Below, piece after piece: positions 17,602 through 25,239 of a DNA stretch of 64,000 bases; position 1 is the stretch's first letter, and each line of letters starts with the position of its first letter. Where the stretch lies: assembly GCA_041908795.1 (NCBI GenBank), contig JAYRER010000048.1, forward strand, positions 1 through 64,000. The letters run 5' to 3'. The notes below the pieces were generated by a model. It ran no database searches. It was given only the letters and a program-made list of their open reading frames with translations, and was not told the DNA's origin. The position numbers and the translations under genes were made by a program. The stretch comes from CAYLHB01 sp041908795 (lineage in GTDB: Bacteria > Patescibacteriota > Minisyncoccia > Phycocordibacterales > UBA12088).

Positions 17602-18291
17602 CTACTGATCTGAGTTCATAGTTTCATCCGGTACAAAACTTTCTGATGGTGGTTCCATTGACTCATCGGATGTATCGCTCAGCTTCGCAAGCGCCTCTTC
17701 AAAAGACACAAGTCGCTCATTGACATCCCCCTCAAAAGTGAAAGTGGTCCTTCCGGGTTTGTTGTTATCTACCTCCGTCACCACAAGTCCGCTCACACCA
17801 TCTATGTCGCGCGTTGTCACATACTGGAACGCGACCGCATCGAGATCCAATGTTTGACCTTCGATAGTAAGCATGAGCTTAGCGTCAGAACCTTTTGCCG
17901 GAGCGACGGAAAGCCCTGTTAATTGGACGGGTGCAAGTGTCGTACGCTCAAGTGCCCCCAGCACACCGGAGACCGCTACATGGTTTTTGAGTAACACTTT
18001 TGAACTCTCTATGCGATTACTAAGTCTTTTGAGCGCGGCGGTAGTCGCCGGTTCCGTATCTTTCTTCTTCTCAATTTCCGCAACCAAAGAATCTATTTGC
18101 TTGTTGACATAGCCTAAGTAGAAAAATACTCCTCCGGATGCGATGACCGAAATGAGAAAGACAATCAATGTGACAAGGTAGCCCAATCCAATTGGAGCTC
18201 TGGGTCTACGATTGGTCACACCCAATGGTCGGACCGGCGCCTTCTGCATCGGCTGTTGGGGTATGAATGGCGTCTTGAACGTTGGCTCCAT
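17602..18291 (-). CDS. pilN: PilN-like alignment complex protein
   Basis: A 229-residue protein with a Pro/Arg-rich cytoplasmic N-terminus (about 1-33), a membrane helix (about 36-60), a coiled coil (about 64-90) and an extracytoplasmic domain. It matches PilN, which binds PilM through its N-terminus and PilO through its outer part. The tail (about 200-229) is Ser/Glu-rich and probably disordered. A TAGAAT at 18301-18306 ends 9 nt before the ATG, so pilN may have its own near-leaderless start, separate from pilM 100 bp upstream. Confidence 0.85.
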   Translation of the reverse strand: MEPTFKTPFIPQQPMQKAPVRPLGVTNRRPRAPIGLGYLVTLIVFLISVIASGGVFFYLGYVNKQIDSLVAEIEKKKDTEPATTAALKRLSNRIESSKVLLKNHVAVSGVLGALERTTLAPVQLTGLSVAPAKGSDAKLMLTIEGQTLDLDAVAFQYVTTRDIDGVSGLVVTEVDNNKPGRTTFTFEGDVNERLVSFEEALAKLSDTSDESMEPPSESFVPDETMNSDQ

Positions 18292-18391
18292 AGAAAACTT
18301 ATTCTAGTCCAGTATACGCATACCTGCATATCCAACGAAAGATGCTTATCCACTTTCTATTCACACAATGGTGTATGTGAGCAGTCCGCTA

Positions 18392-19537
18392 CTACCCCAT
18401 TTCCTGCAACTTACGGAGCGCAAGACCAATCGCCACGGAAAAACTTGGACCCGCCGTCTTTAATACATTCTCCATAAATGCGGGTGCTTGAGTATGGCTG
18501 AATGGGTCAGCTATTTCGAGGGGTAACTCAAGTTGCCTGTAGGCAAAGTCACGTAATCCCACTCCCGTGGCACCACCTCCCGTAAGAACCACTTTACTAA
18601 TAACTTTGTTCTGCTTCTGCTGGTACGCCAGGAGCACGCGTCGCGCTTCAATAAAAATGTAGTCCATTACGAGTGTTGCCGCGTGTGATGTAGTTCCCTG
18701 CCCCTTTTTGTCCGCAAGCGAAAGGGTTCGCTTCAACTCCTCCGCCTTATTAAACGTCACGTGGCTCGTGTTACTTATAGAAAATGTAACATGCTGGCTT
18801 CCCTTACTTATTACGTGTGAAGATACAACCACACCAAGCTCCACTATGTACACCTTTGTGGTTGCGGCGCCGATATCAATGATCGCAACAGGGGCCATGC
18901 TACGTTCTACTGTGGCCCGAATGGTACTGAATATCTCTATTTCGTAAAATGCGGGGGTTATTCCTGCGAACTTGTACGCATCCGTATACTTTCTAAGCAC
19001 CTCGTTATGTATCGCCACCAAAAGCACGAGGGCCTTTTCATCTCGCGGGTCCGGCGCAACCCCCTCGGCAGACTGCTGTTCCTGAAAGTAATGCAGTTCC
19101 GCTTGGGGCACCACAAACCAATCGAGCTGAACCTCGTTAATAGGCACCGGAATATACTTACGTGCCTCGATGGGTATCATGCTCGCGAGCTTGTTGCCCG
19201 TTAAGGGAGGTAGTTCTATGAGCCGCACCAGACTTGAAGCGAAGGGTACCGACGCACCACAGACTGTCGCAGTCACATTCGCCTCGCGCATGAGGTCTTT
19301 GATGGCTTCCGCGATTTTATCAGGCTGGAGATTCGTGGCTTGGCCAATTTCCTCCCCACCGAATGGGCCGAGTGCAATCTCACCGTAGGTTTCAAGAACA
19401 ATAACACCCTTGTCCTTACGCAACTGTACCAACTTGATCGAGGATGTACCTATATCCACACCAAGCACACTCGAGTTACGATTCTGCTCGATAAACGGCT
19501 TTATCTTTGCAAGTAGTTGGTTGAGATTACCAAACAT
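18392..19537 (-). CDS. pilM: Actin-like pilus protein PilM
   Basis: A 381-residue cytoplasmic ATP-binding protein with an actin/FtsA fold. The phosphate loop VLGVDIGTSSIKLVQL (about 22-37) and a second loop IDIGAATTKVYIVE lie as in PilM, and the third is VVLTGGGATGVGL. The frame is open to 19687, but the extension is Cys-rich and low-complexity. The ATG at 19537 gives the usual MFGNLN start, followed by a helix that contacts the envelope. pilM diverges from comF, and their 5' regions share the 19538-19636 gap. Confidence 0.92.
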   Translation of the reverse strand: MFGNLNQLLAKIKPFIEQNRNSSVLGVDIGTSSIKLVQLRKDKGVIVLETYGEIALGPFGGEEIGQATNLQPDKIAEAIKDLMREANVTATVCGASVPFASSLVRLIELPPLTGNKLASMIPIEARKYIPVPINEVQLDWFVVPQAELHYFQEQQSAEGVAPDPRDEKALVLLVAIHNEVLRKYTDAYKFAGITPAFYEIEIFSTIRATVERSMAPVAIIDIGAATTKVYIVELGVVVSSHVISKGSQHVTFSISNTSHVTFNKAEELKRTLSLADKKGQGTTSHAATLVMDYIFIEARRVLLAYQQKQNKVISKVVLTGGGATGVGLRDFAYRQLELPLEIADPFSHTQAPAFMENVLKTAGPSFSVAIGLALRKLQEMG

Positions 19538-19636
19538 ACAACAATATGAATATGCGTCGCACGATACACATGCACATGCACATGCACCCAGTATACAGGA
19601 GTCCAATGAGAGCTGGAACAGGTATACAGTGTACAT

Positions 19637-20278
19637 ATGCGTCAAGAAATTTTTGAGCTGCTTTTCAATTTGCTTTTTCCGCACCACGCACGCGAACGCG
19701 CCGTACGTCTACTCACTCCGCGCACGCTCGGTGTACGCGCACGTACCATCGTGCCACCACGCCCATGCACGTGTGCTCCGCTCCCCTACCGCGACGAGCT
19801 CGTGCGTACCGCACTCCATATGCTCAAGTACAAGGGGTACCAACGCGCGGGAGTGGTGTTCGGACAAGCGATTGCGCCGTACCTCGCCGAGCTCGTGGCA
19901 GAACGGCGCATGTTCGGCAGGTACCACAACGCCCTCTTGGTTCCGATACCCCTTACCAAGGCACGTCTTAAGAAACGTGGCTACAACCAATCTGAAATAA
20001 TCGCGCATGCGCTTCTCGCAGAGCTTGGAAGTTCTACTATTGAAATCGCCACCCCACTTACACGGGTACGTGAGACACTCCCACAAGTCACCATGAAGGG
20101 CAGAAGCGCGCGGTACAAAAATCTTGCAGGAGCGTTTCGCGCGACGTTGCGACTCGAGGGACGAGACATCATCCTCCTCGACGACGTGGTGACCACGGGC
20201 GCCACACTTTCCGCCGCACAAACAGAGCTCTACCGTGCGGGCGCACGCGATGTCCTTTGTATTGCGGTCGCGCACTAG
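19637..20278 (+). CDS. comF: ComF-family phosphoribosyltransferase-like competence protein
   Basis: A 213-residue protein needed for DNA uptake in naturally competent bacteria. The PRPP-binding loop IILLDDVVTTGATL (about 175-188) and the LKYKG and RGYNQSE motifs are diagnostic. The N-terminal zinc CxxC pairs of long ComF proteins are reduced to CTC (44-46). It lies beside the pilus genes, which supports a pilus-driven DNA-uptake system. TACAGT at 19625-19630 ends 6 nt before the ATG, so the gene is leaderless. A hairpin follows at 20280-20304. Confidence 0.92.
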   Translation: MRQEIFELLFNLLFPHHARERAVRLLTPRTLGVRARTIVPPRPCTCAPLPYRDELVRTALHMLKYKGYQRAGVVFGQAIAPYLAELVAERRMFGRYHNALLVPIPLTKARLKKRGYNQSEIIAHALLAELGSSTIEIATPLTRVRETLPQVTMKGRSARYKNLAGAFRATLRLEGRDIILLDDVVTTGATLSAAQTELYRAGARDVLCIAVAH

Positions 20279-20279
20279 G

Positions 20280-20304
20280 CACGTGGGAGTTCAACTCCCA
20301 CGTG
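20280..20304 (+). terminator. Hairpin after comF
   Basis: An 11-bp perfect stem (arm CACGTGGGAGT) with a 3-nt loop starts 2 nt after the comF stop. There is no clear T-run after it, so it is a weak or structure-only terminator. Confidence 0.55.
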
Positions 20305-20363
20305 AGACAAGTCGTCTATGTTAGCCTCACCCCATTTCGGCTTCTGATCCCGATTTTCAATTT

Positions 20364-20453
20364 TGGCGGAGGGTGAGGGATTCGAACCCTCGAGGGGTGT
20401 TACCCCCTACCTCGTTAGCAGTGAGGCGCTTTCGGCCACTCAGCCAACCCTCC
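20364..20453 (-). tRNA. tRNA-Ser (GCT anticodon)
   Basis: The minus strand gives a 90-nt class II tRNA. It has an acceptor stem GGAGGGT/ACCCTCC, a long variable arm, the anticodon loop around CTGCTAA reading GCT, and a T arm GGGTTCGAATCCC. Discriminator G and CCA are encoded (20366-20364), unlike the initiator tRNA in this window. It decodes AGC/AGU Ser codons. A broken GIY-YIG gene lies immediately upstream on the same strand. Confidence 0.96.
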
Positions 20454-20460
20454 GTTTGTT

Positions 20461-20706
20461 TTAGTCTACACGTTGTACCAACTTCTTGAATGCTTGACCA
20501 CCCTTGAATCGTTTTATTCTCTGTTCCTCCGCACGCGCCTGTGCAAGTGTAGCAAACTCTGCGCGTCATAACAGAGTCCAAGTACGCCCACGCGTCGTGC
20601 GAGTTGCTATACCCGCATTGTGACGAAGAATGCGCACCTCGAGATCCACAGTGGAACCCACATAGTGCCTTCCGTCTTCAGACTCTAGAATGTACACCCA
20701 TGCCAT
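20461..20706 (-). pseudogene. GIY-YIG nuclease domain protein with an in-frame TGA
   Basis: From the ATG at 20706 the frame reads MAWVYILESEDGRHYVGST, the start of the small single-domain GIY-YIG family: VYIL, then HYVGST with its Tyr, and RILRHNAG with the conserved Arg. At codon 47 (20568-20566) there is a TGA. The same frame then continues for 34 codons (RAEFATLAQARAEEQRIKRF onward, ending KKLVQRVD) to a TAA. Both halves are family-like and together give 81 residues, the usual length. So this is one gene with a single nonsense codon, at a position where relatives often have Tyr. The family resembles UvrC and homing nucleases; its role is not established. Confidence 0.8.
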
Positions 20707-20873
20707 ACCCTAACCTCGTCGGCAGCTCGCCCCGCCTTGGCGGGGTGCGCGCTTAGGCCACCAAGCACAACCCTCCAATGTGACGCATGGTAGCGCATCT
20801 CTGCGCACACCACAACACGACACACTCCTCGCCACCGATCGCCACCATAGCGCAATGGTGCTAAAGTACACCT

Positions 20874-21188
20874 ATGACCAAGAACCCCTACATCAACGCA
20901 CTTGTTGCGATAGTGTACATCATCCTTGTCGCTCTCGTGCTCTACGGCACACCTCACATAGTCGGAGGTAAGGATAATTTCCTCATGCCCGTTGTTGCAG
21001 TGTCTCTCTTCACCCTCTCCGCCGCACTCATGGGGTACCTTTTTCTCTACACCCCCATGCTGCTTCTTCTTGATGGTAAAAAAGTTGAGGGAACACGTCT
21101 CTTCCTCAAAACCGTAGCGGTGTTTGCGGGCTGTACGGCCGTTGTGTTTGGTGCCATGGTCATACTCTCGCGGCTCATGGGAGCGTAG
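20874..21188 (+). CDS. Small three-helix membrane protein
   Basis: The 104 residues contain three hydrophobic segments (about 6-27, 37-62 and 80-103), with a short polar loop VEGTRLFLK between the second and third. I do not recognise the family. A -10-like TAAAGT (20862-20867) ends 6 nt before the ATG, supporting both the start and a leaderless message. It ends 85 bp before the ion-channel-like gene. A 26-bp palindrome lies just past its stop. Confidence 0.72.
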   Translation: MTKNPYINALVAIVYIILVALVLYGTPHIVGGKDNFLMPVVAVSLFTLSAALMGYLFLYTPMLLLLDGKKVEGTRLFLKTVAVFAGCTAVVFGAMVILSRLMGA

Positions 21189-21191
21189 AAA

Positions 21192-21217
21192 GAATTACGT
21201 AATCGATTACGTAATTC
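21192..21217. repeat. 26-bp perfect palindrome (ATTACGTAAT type)
   Basis: GAATTACGTAATC joined directly to its reverse complement, with no spacer. A close relative lies at 28281-28304. It falls 4 bp past the stop of the small membrane protein and 57 bp before the start of the ion-channel-like gene. Confidence 0.8.
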
Positions 21218-21273
21218 ACAACAGCGTGACTCTTTGCTTCATCGCTACCGCCCTCCATGCTACCTTAGACGGT

Positions 21274-22050
21274 ATGCGGAGACATCATAGAACGTGGCCA
21301 CTCGAACACACCCTGCGCGATTGTTTCTACAACATCCACTCGCCGTACTTTCACTTGATCAATGACACCCTTGCGGCCATAACCACACTCGCGACACTTG
21401 CGGTCATACTTGAAACGGTACCCTCGCTTACGGACTACCACCCATACTTTCGCGTCGTTGAGACAATTGCGGTTGCGGTATTTACCCTCGAGTATCTCGC
21501 CCGCATCGTCGCTCGCAGGCGCGATGTGGGTGCGTATGTGTTGAGCCTCTTTGGTATTATCGACCTCCTCGCAATCATTCCCTCACTCTTCGGAATATCG
21601 AACCTCACATGGCTCAAGACGGCGCGTGTACTTCGTATTCTGCGGCTCCTGCGACTTGTCCGTGTTGCGCACGCGCGCGATGCCGCACGCAGGCACCATC
21701 GCAAGGACCCCGACGAGCACGAGACGCTCTTCCGCCTCGCAATCGCGATATACTTCGCGAGTCTCCTCATTTCTATCACCATTTTTGGGACACTTATCTA
21801 TGTGGCCGAGGGTGGCGTGAGCGAGTTTGGCTCGATTCCGCTCGGTATGGTGTGGGCCGCCAAAGTAACGATGGGTGGGGTAGCACAGCACATGCCGCAG
21901 ACGGCATGGGGCGACCTCATTACCATCGGTGCTCGCTTCACCGGCCTTGCGCTTTTCGGTCTCATGCTCTCCCTCATCGGAAGCTCCATGCGGTCTATCC
22001 TGTTTGGGACCCCCACACTTGATGGTGTGGTACAGCGTCGGCGTCCGTGA
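21274..22050 (+). CDS. Voltage-gated ion-channel-like membrane protein with an atypical pore
   Basis: A 258-residue protein with the six-helix layout of voltage-gated cation channels. Helix S4 is unmistakable: K115, R118, R121, R124, R127 and R130 occur every third residue. A short cytoplasmic stretch (about 133-150) leads to S5 (about 155-177), a pore loop and S6 (about 219-240). The pore loop reads TMGGVAQHMP at 199-208, where potassium channels have TVGYGDxxP, so potassium selectivity cannot be assumed. I use the ATG at 21274 because TACCTT, preceded by TGC (extended -10), ends 7 nt upstream; the frame is open to 21124. It ends in TGA. Confidence 0.82.
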   Translation: MRRHHRTWPLEHTLRDCFYNIHSPYFHLINDTLAAITTLATLAVILETVPSLTDYHPYFRVVETIAVAVFTLEYLARIVARRRDVGAYVLSLFGIIDLLAIIPSLFGISNLTWLKTARVLRILRLLRLVRVAHARDAARRHHRKDPDEHETLFRLAIAIYFASLLISITIFGTLIYVAEGGVSEFGSIPLGMVWAAKVTMGGVAQHMPQTAWGDLITIGARFTGLALFGLMLSLIGSSMRSILFGTPTLDGVVQRRRP

Positions 22051-22087
22051 GGTTGCGTAGAGCTACAGGTGCGGGTACCATAGAGTC

Positions 22088-22420
22088 ATGCGATACGTCC
22101 TTCTCATTATTGCACTGTGTGCGCTCGGGGTTGGCGGGTACTACCTTGCACGCGAGCGGGGCTTCCTGGGGTCCACCCTCCCCTACAACCCTCCCACCGC
22201 AGAAGACCTCCGACGACTGGAAGAAATACAGCGCTCAAGCGCAACCATTGCTCCTGATGCCAATCCCGGTGCCAGTGTGCGCCCACCCGGCTCACTCCCG
22301 CGCCCCATCGAAGCAACCACCACAGCGGCAACAAGCTCTCCTGATGTGACTTCTACAACATCAAGCGATGTGGAAGGCGAAACACCAAGTGATTTGAACT
22401 CCGCGGAAGAGGTCGAATAA
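22088..22420 (+). CDS. Small membrane-anchored Ser/Thr/Pro-rich protein
   Basis: A 110-residue protein with an N-terminal membrane helix (about 3-19) and a long low-complexity tail. The tail is rich in Pro, Ser and Thr (for example ATTTAATSSPDVTSTTSSD) and ends in acidic residues. It is likely anchored in the membrane with a disordered outer tail, possibly a glycosylation target; that is inference. TACCAT (22076-22081) ends 6 nt before the ATG, giving a leaderless start. No named family. It is convergent with the L,D-transpeptidase gene, with a 19-bp gap. Confidence 0.75.
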   Translation: MRYVLLIIALCALGVGGYYLARERGFLGSTLPYNPPTAEDLRRLEEIQRSSATIAPDANPGASVRPPGSLPRPIEATTTAATSSPDVTSTTSSDVEGETPSDLNSAEEVE

Positions 22421-22439
22421 CCTCTGAATACAAACTCAT

Positions 22440-24011
22440 TCACTTGTACATCCTTCGTACGTACTCGAGCATCGCGGCGGTATCGGCTGTGGGATCAGGT
22501 GAATCAAGTGCAACGAAGAGCACAGGTCGGTTAACTCCCCCAAAAGTGAGTGAGAAAATGCTCACCATATCTTTCTCGTGAACATCGCCAACAGTTGCAC
22601 TTGATGTCGCGAATGCGAGGAGTACCGCTGCGGGAACACGATGCTGTTCCGTATGTTGCTCGAACAATGCCACACGCTCACCACTCGTTGACGTTTCGCT
22701 CGCAATGCCCCCCAAAAAACCGGTCGTGCTGGCAAAACGATGCGTGGGCTCCATGGTCTCCCACACCGGCTTGCCATACCACGCCGTGTTGAGAGTACCT
22801 GCGGTGAGTGAGAGTACGAATGGGCGATTGTTGTAGAGGTAACGCGCGAGCACATAAAAATCCTCCGCAGTTGTCTCGTTGCCCTTCATACTACCTGTAG
22901 GCTCCGCAAATGTCGTGCTATGCATGCCGAGCGCACGCGCCTTACCGTTCATTAACTCTACGAACCTGTCGCGTCCAAACGACGCCGCTATCGCTTCCGC
23001 AGCCGCATCGCTGTTCTCAAGGAGGAGCGGGAAGAGGAGGTCGTAGAGACTGTACGTTGCGCCCGAGGTAAAGCGCATGTGGGTGCTCGTACTCACCGTC
23101 TCCGGGCCCGCAATGCGCCCCTCAATGTTTTTATACTCACTCGCAACGAGCGCCCCCATGAGTTTCGCGGCAAGGGTCGCGTGGTGCTTCGCCTCCGACT
23201 CATTGGTGAGAAGTATGAAGCCGTTTTTCAAATCAGCCACAAGGTAGCTCTGCGCCGCAATGTCAGGCGCGTTCAAACGATAACGGTAGTTGTCGTGCGA
23301 AAAATCGTCCTCGTATACGAGTATCGGCATCCCCACATCCGTAAGCTCGTAGACCGCTTTTGCGTAGCTGTCTTCGAGGCGGATACACCCGCCCGAGTAG
23401 GTGGACGCGACAGGTGTGCCGTCGGGGTACGTGGGCCACCCGTGAATGAAGAAATTTCCCTGAAAGGGAATGCTCCACGGCATGTTCACCTGCCCGAAAC
23501 TTGAGAAGTGGTTTTTTGCCTTACTCTCCGCCTTGTAGAGCCCCGCGGGAGTCTCCCACCAGCTTCCCTCCTTCCCTTTGCTCTTGATGGGCACCGACGT
23601 TGCCATTTCGCCGTTGCGGTACACGGAAAGGTTCATGGTGGAGAGGTTCGCGACTATGAAGTTTGCACCTTCGCTCTTGAGTTTGTGTTCCACATCGGAG
23701 AAAAATGTCACGTTGGAAAGCGCGGGCCACGCACCCTCAACAAGCTCCGTGGTACTAGCCGTTCCGGGCACAGAAACCGAGTAGGTGTAGAGGGGCTGTT
23801 TGGGCACCGAGTATCCGGCGAATGCCGCGAGGGACAGGGCACATGTTGCCGCCACAAACGAGATGACGAGTGTGTACGTGCGACGCACACGCCCATCGGG
23901 TTGCTGTGCAGTGTCCGCAGATGCGAGGGAGGGAGACGAACCGTCGTCGTATGGCGGCTCATGGTACGGCACGGTCTCTCCCTGTCTCGTACGTCCGAAC
24001 ATGCCCATCAT
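22440..24011 (-). CDS. L,D-transpeptidase (YkuD) fused to a degenerate D,D-carboxypeptidase (S11-like) domain
   Basis: A 523-residue envelope protein. One membrane helix (about 46-66) anchors it. Residues about 115-235 form a YkuD L,D-transpeptidase with intact HGWP (His190) and STYSGGCIR (Cys209), so it should form 3-3 peptidoglycan crosslinks. Residues about 250-500 resemble D-alanyl-D-alanine carboxypeptidase. The catalytic motifs appear lost: SxxK is replaced by TLAAK, SxN by NSD, and KTG by TTG. The second domain is probably a pseudoenzyme that binds stem peptides. The start at 24011 lies 1 bp past the stop of the adenosyltransferase gene, so the two form an operon. Confidence 0.9.
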   Translation of the reverse strand: MMGMFGRTRQGETVPYHEPPYDDGSSPSLASADTAQQPDGRVRRTYTLVISFVAATCALSLAAFAGYSVPKQPLYTYSVSVPGTASTTELVEGAWPALSNVTFFSDVEHKLKSEGANFIVANLSTMNLSVYRNGEMATSVPIKSKGKEGSWWETPAGLYKAESKAKNHFSSFGQVNMPWSIPFQGNFFIHGWPTYPDGTPVASTYSGGCIRLEDSYAKAVYELTDVGMPILVYEDDFSHDNYRYRLNAPDIAAQSYLVADLKNGFILLTNESEAKHHATLAAKLMGALVASEYKNIEGRIAGPETVSTSTHMRFTSGATYSLYDLLFPLLLENSDAAAEAIAASFGRDRFVELMNGKARALGMHSTTFAEPTGSMKGNETTAEDFYVLARYLYNNRPFVLSLTAGTLNTAWYGKPVWETMEPTHRFASTTGFLGGIASETSTSGERVALFEQHTEQHRVPAAVLLAFATSSATVGDVHEKDMVSIFSLTFGGVNRPVLFVALDSPDPTADTAAMLEYVRRMYK

Positions 24012-24012
24012 A

Positions 24013-24579
24013 CTAGCGATACGTGGGGGTCGTTTCAGCAACCCCGTCCATGTGGTTGGCGTAGCGAGCAAGCGCAAAAAGGAGCGAGGAGAGGCGGTTG
24101 AGGTACGCGAGTGTGGGAGAAGACACATCGCGAATACCCGACTCATGCACGCCCACCACCCTCCGCTCCGCTCGCCTCGCAAGGGTGCGTGCCACATCAA
24201 AGAGCGCGGAAAGGTAGGTCCCGCCCGGTATGGAAAAGCCGGTCAGTTTTGGAAAAAGTGTTTCAAGCGTATCCGTCACACGCTCAAGCGACTGCACCTT
24301 CCGTGGGGTAATGTGCTTGTCCGCTCCCGCCACTTCCGCTTGTATAATGAAAAGGTTCTCCTGCACCTCACGCACCACATCTTCAAGTGTCACCCCTTTT
24401 TTGGTGACGGGGATACGCACACTTCCACGTTCCCTGATATCCGCCCTCGCAAGGCCAAGATAGCTGTTGAGCTCGTCGAGGGTACCAAGCGCCTCGGGAA
24501 GCGCAGAACTCTTTGAGATGCGCTCGCTTGAGTTGAGTGTCTTGGTAGTGCCACTATCCCCTTTTCGTGTGTAGAGCAT
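24013..24579 (-). CDS. PduO-type ATP:cob(I)alamin adenosyltransferase
   Basis: A 188-residue four-helix-bundle trimeric enzyme that makes adenosylcobalamin from cob(I)alamin and ATP. The family start LYTRKGDSGTTKT (about 2-14), the A-R-T-L-A-R-R-A-E-R-R ATP/cobalamin segment (about 134-144) and the C-terminal YLNRLSSLLFALARY are present. No cobalamin biosynthesis or B12-dependent enzyme gene is seen nearby, so its role may be salvage or support of a reductase encoded elsewhere. TATACT (24586-24591) ends 6 nt before the ATG, so it is leaderless and drives the downstream L,D-transpeptidase gene. Confidence 0.92.
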   Translation of the reverse strand: MLYTRKGDSGTTKTLNSSERISKSSALPEALGTLDELNSYLGLARADIRERGSVRIPVTKKGVTLEDVVREVQENLFIIQAEVAGADKHITPRKVQSLERVTDTLETLFPKLTGFSIPGGTYLSALFDVARTLARRAERRVVGVHESGIRDVSSPTLAYLNRLSSLLFALARYANHMDGVAETTPTYR

Positions 24580-24585
24580 ACCTCA

Positions 24586-24591
24586 AGTATA
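24586..24591 (-). promoter_or_regulatory. -10 element for the leaderless adenosyltransferase gene
   Basis: TATACT on the minus strand ends 6 nt before the ATG. The same hexamer and spacing drives recG at 25228-25233 on the other strand. Confidence 0.6.
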
Positions 24592-24777
24592 CCAAATGGT
24601 GCCCGTCGTGCGCATCCTCCCTTCATGGTTCCTTTACATACACTGTGGTCCAATAGGAAAAGAACGATGACGCACCGGGGAGGCTGTGAGGAAGCATAAA
24701 AAGTGAGAAACCGCGTGCGCTGTTCTTTTAGTCGCGCTCGCACATGGGCGTGGACCAATGACATGTCAAACGACTAA
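24592..24777. other. Intergenic stretch with no supported gene
   Basis: Open frames here (for example 24390-24764 on the minus strand) have no family match, start signal or coding-like composition. I see no RNA gene. Confidence 0.4.
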
Positions 24778-24817
24778 CGCCGGCGGGCTACTTCACTGGA
24801 AGTTGCTCGCCGGCGTG
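24778..24817. terminator. Compound hairpin downstream of a 57-aa gene
   Basis: ACGCCGGCG and CGCCGGCGT form a 9-bp outer stem. Inside it ACTTC and GAAGT form a second small stem. On the minus strand it lies 4 bp past the stop at 24822 and is followed by a weakly T-rich stretch (TTAGTCGTTTG). It is probably a terminator for that gene. Confidence 0.55.
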
Positions 24818-24821
24818 TTTC

Positions 24822-24995
24822 TCATCCTCTTTCTTCGCCCTGAAATGGTCCTCTCTCCGGGGCTTCGTAGTTTGAGCCGCCCCGCTGCTCATGGAGGCCA
24901 TACGCAGTCCACACGGCAATCGGGTCAGTTTCATCAAACACAACTCCTGTGCCAAGCTCAGCTGTGCGCGTTCGTGAGACACTGTCACGTTTCAT
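24822..24995 (-). CDS. Hypothetical 57-aa protein with a strong Shine-Dalgarno
   Basis: A small hydrophilic protein (MKRDSVSRTRTAELGTGVV at the start) with an Arg/Thr-rich N-terminus, a middle segment DETDPIAVWTAYGLHE and a Gly/Pro-rich tail. I recognise no family. The case for a real gene is translational: GGAAGGAGAA ends about 5 nt before the ATG, one of only two convincing ribosome binding sites in the window, and a hairpin terminator follows the stop. A possible -10 (TATTGT) lies about 50 nt upstream. It diverges from recG. Confidence 0.55.
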   Translation of the reverse strand: MKRDSVSRTRTAELGTGVVFDETDPIAVWTAYGLHEQRGGSNYEAPERGPFQGEERG

Positions 24996-25227
24996 GCCGA
25001 TTCTCCTTCCATCACAAAACGAAGTAACAACGAAGCACAATACGTGCGGCTACCGACCAGAAAAAAGCATGCGAACAAATCAGCAACATACACAGTGTGC
25101 CCATGCTTCCCACTGGTTACGATTTTGTCACACGAGAATCATTTGATATCCCTTTGTTTATTTTGAAATCCTAAAATCTAATACCACACACCATCATGTG
25201 ACGTCAATGAGCACACTCCTCACGTGC

Positions 25228-25233
25228 TATACT
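25228..25233 (+). promoter_or_regulatory. -10 element for leaderless recG
   Basis: TATACT ends 6 nt before the ATG at 25240. This decides the recG start against an in-frame ATG at 25198. Confidence 0.65.
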
Positions 25234-25239
25234 CACCCC

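Noticed and set aside
20357..20581. 74-codon frame over tRNA-Ser
   Set aside because: It reads through the tRNA gene and only partly overlaps the GIY-YIG remnant in another frame.
24778..24817. Riboswitch-like structure
   Set aside because: It lies after a stop codon and has no expression-platform layout. A terminator fits better.
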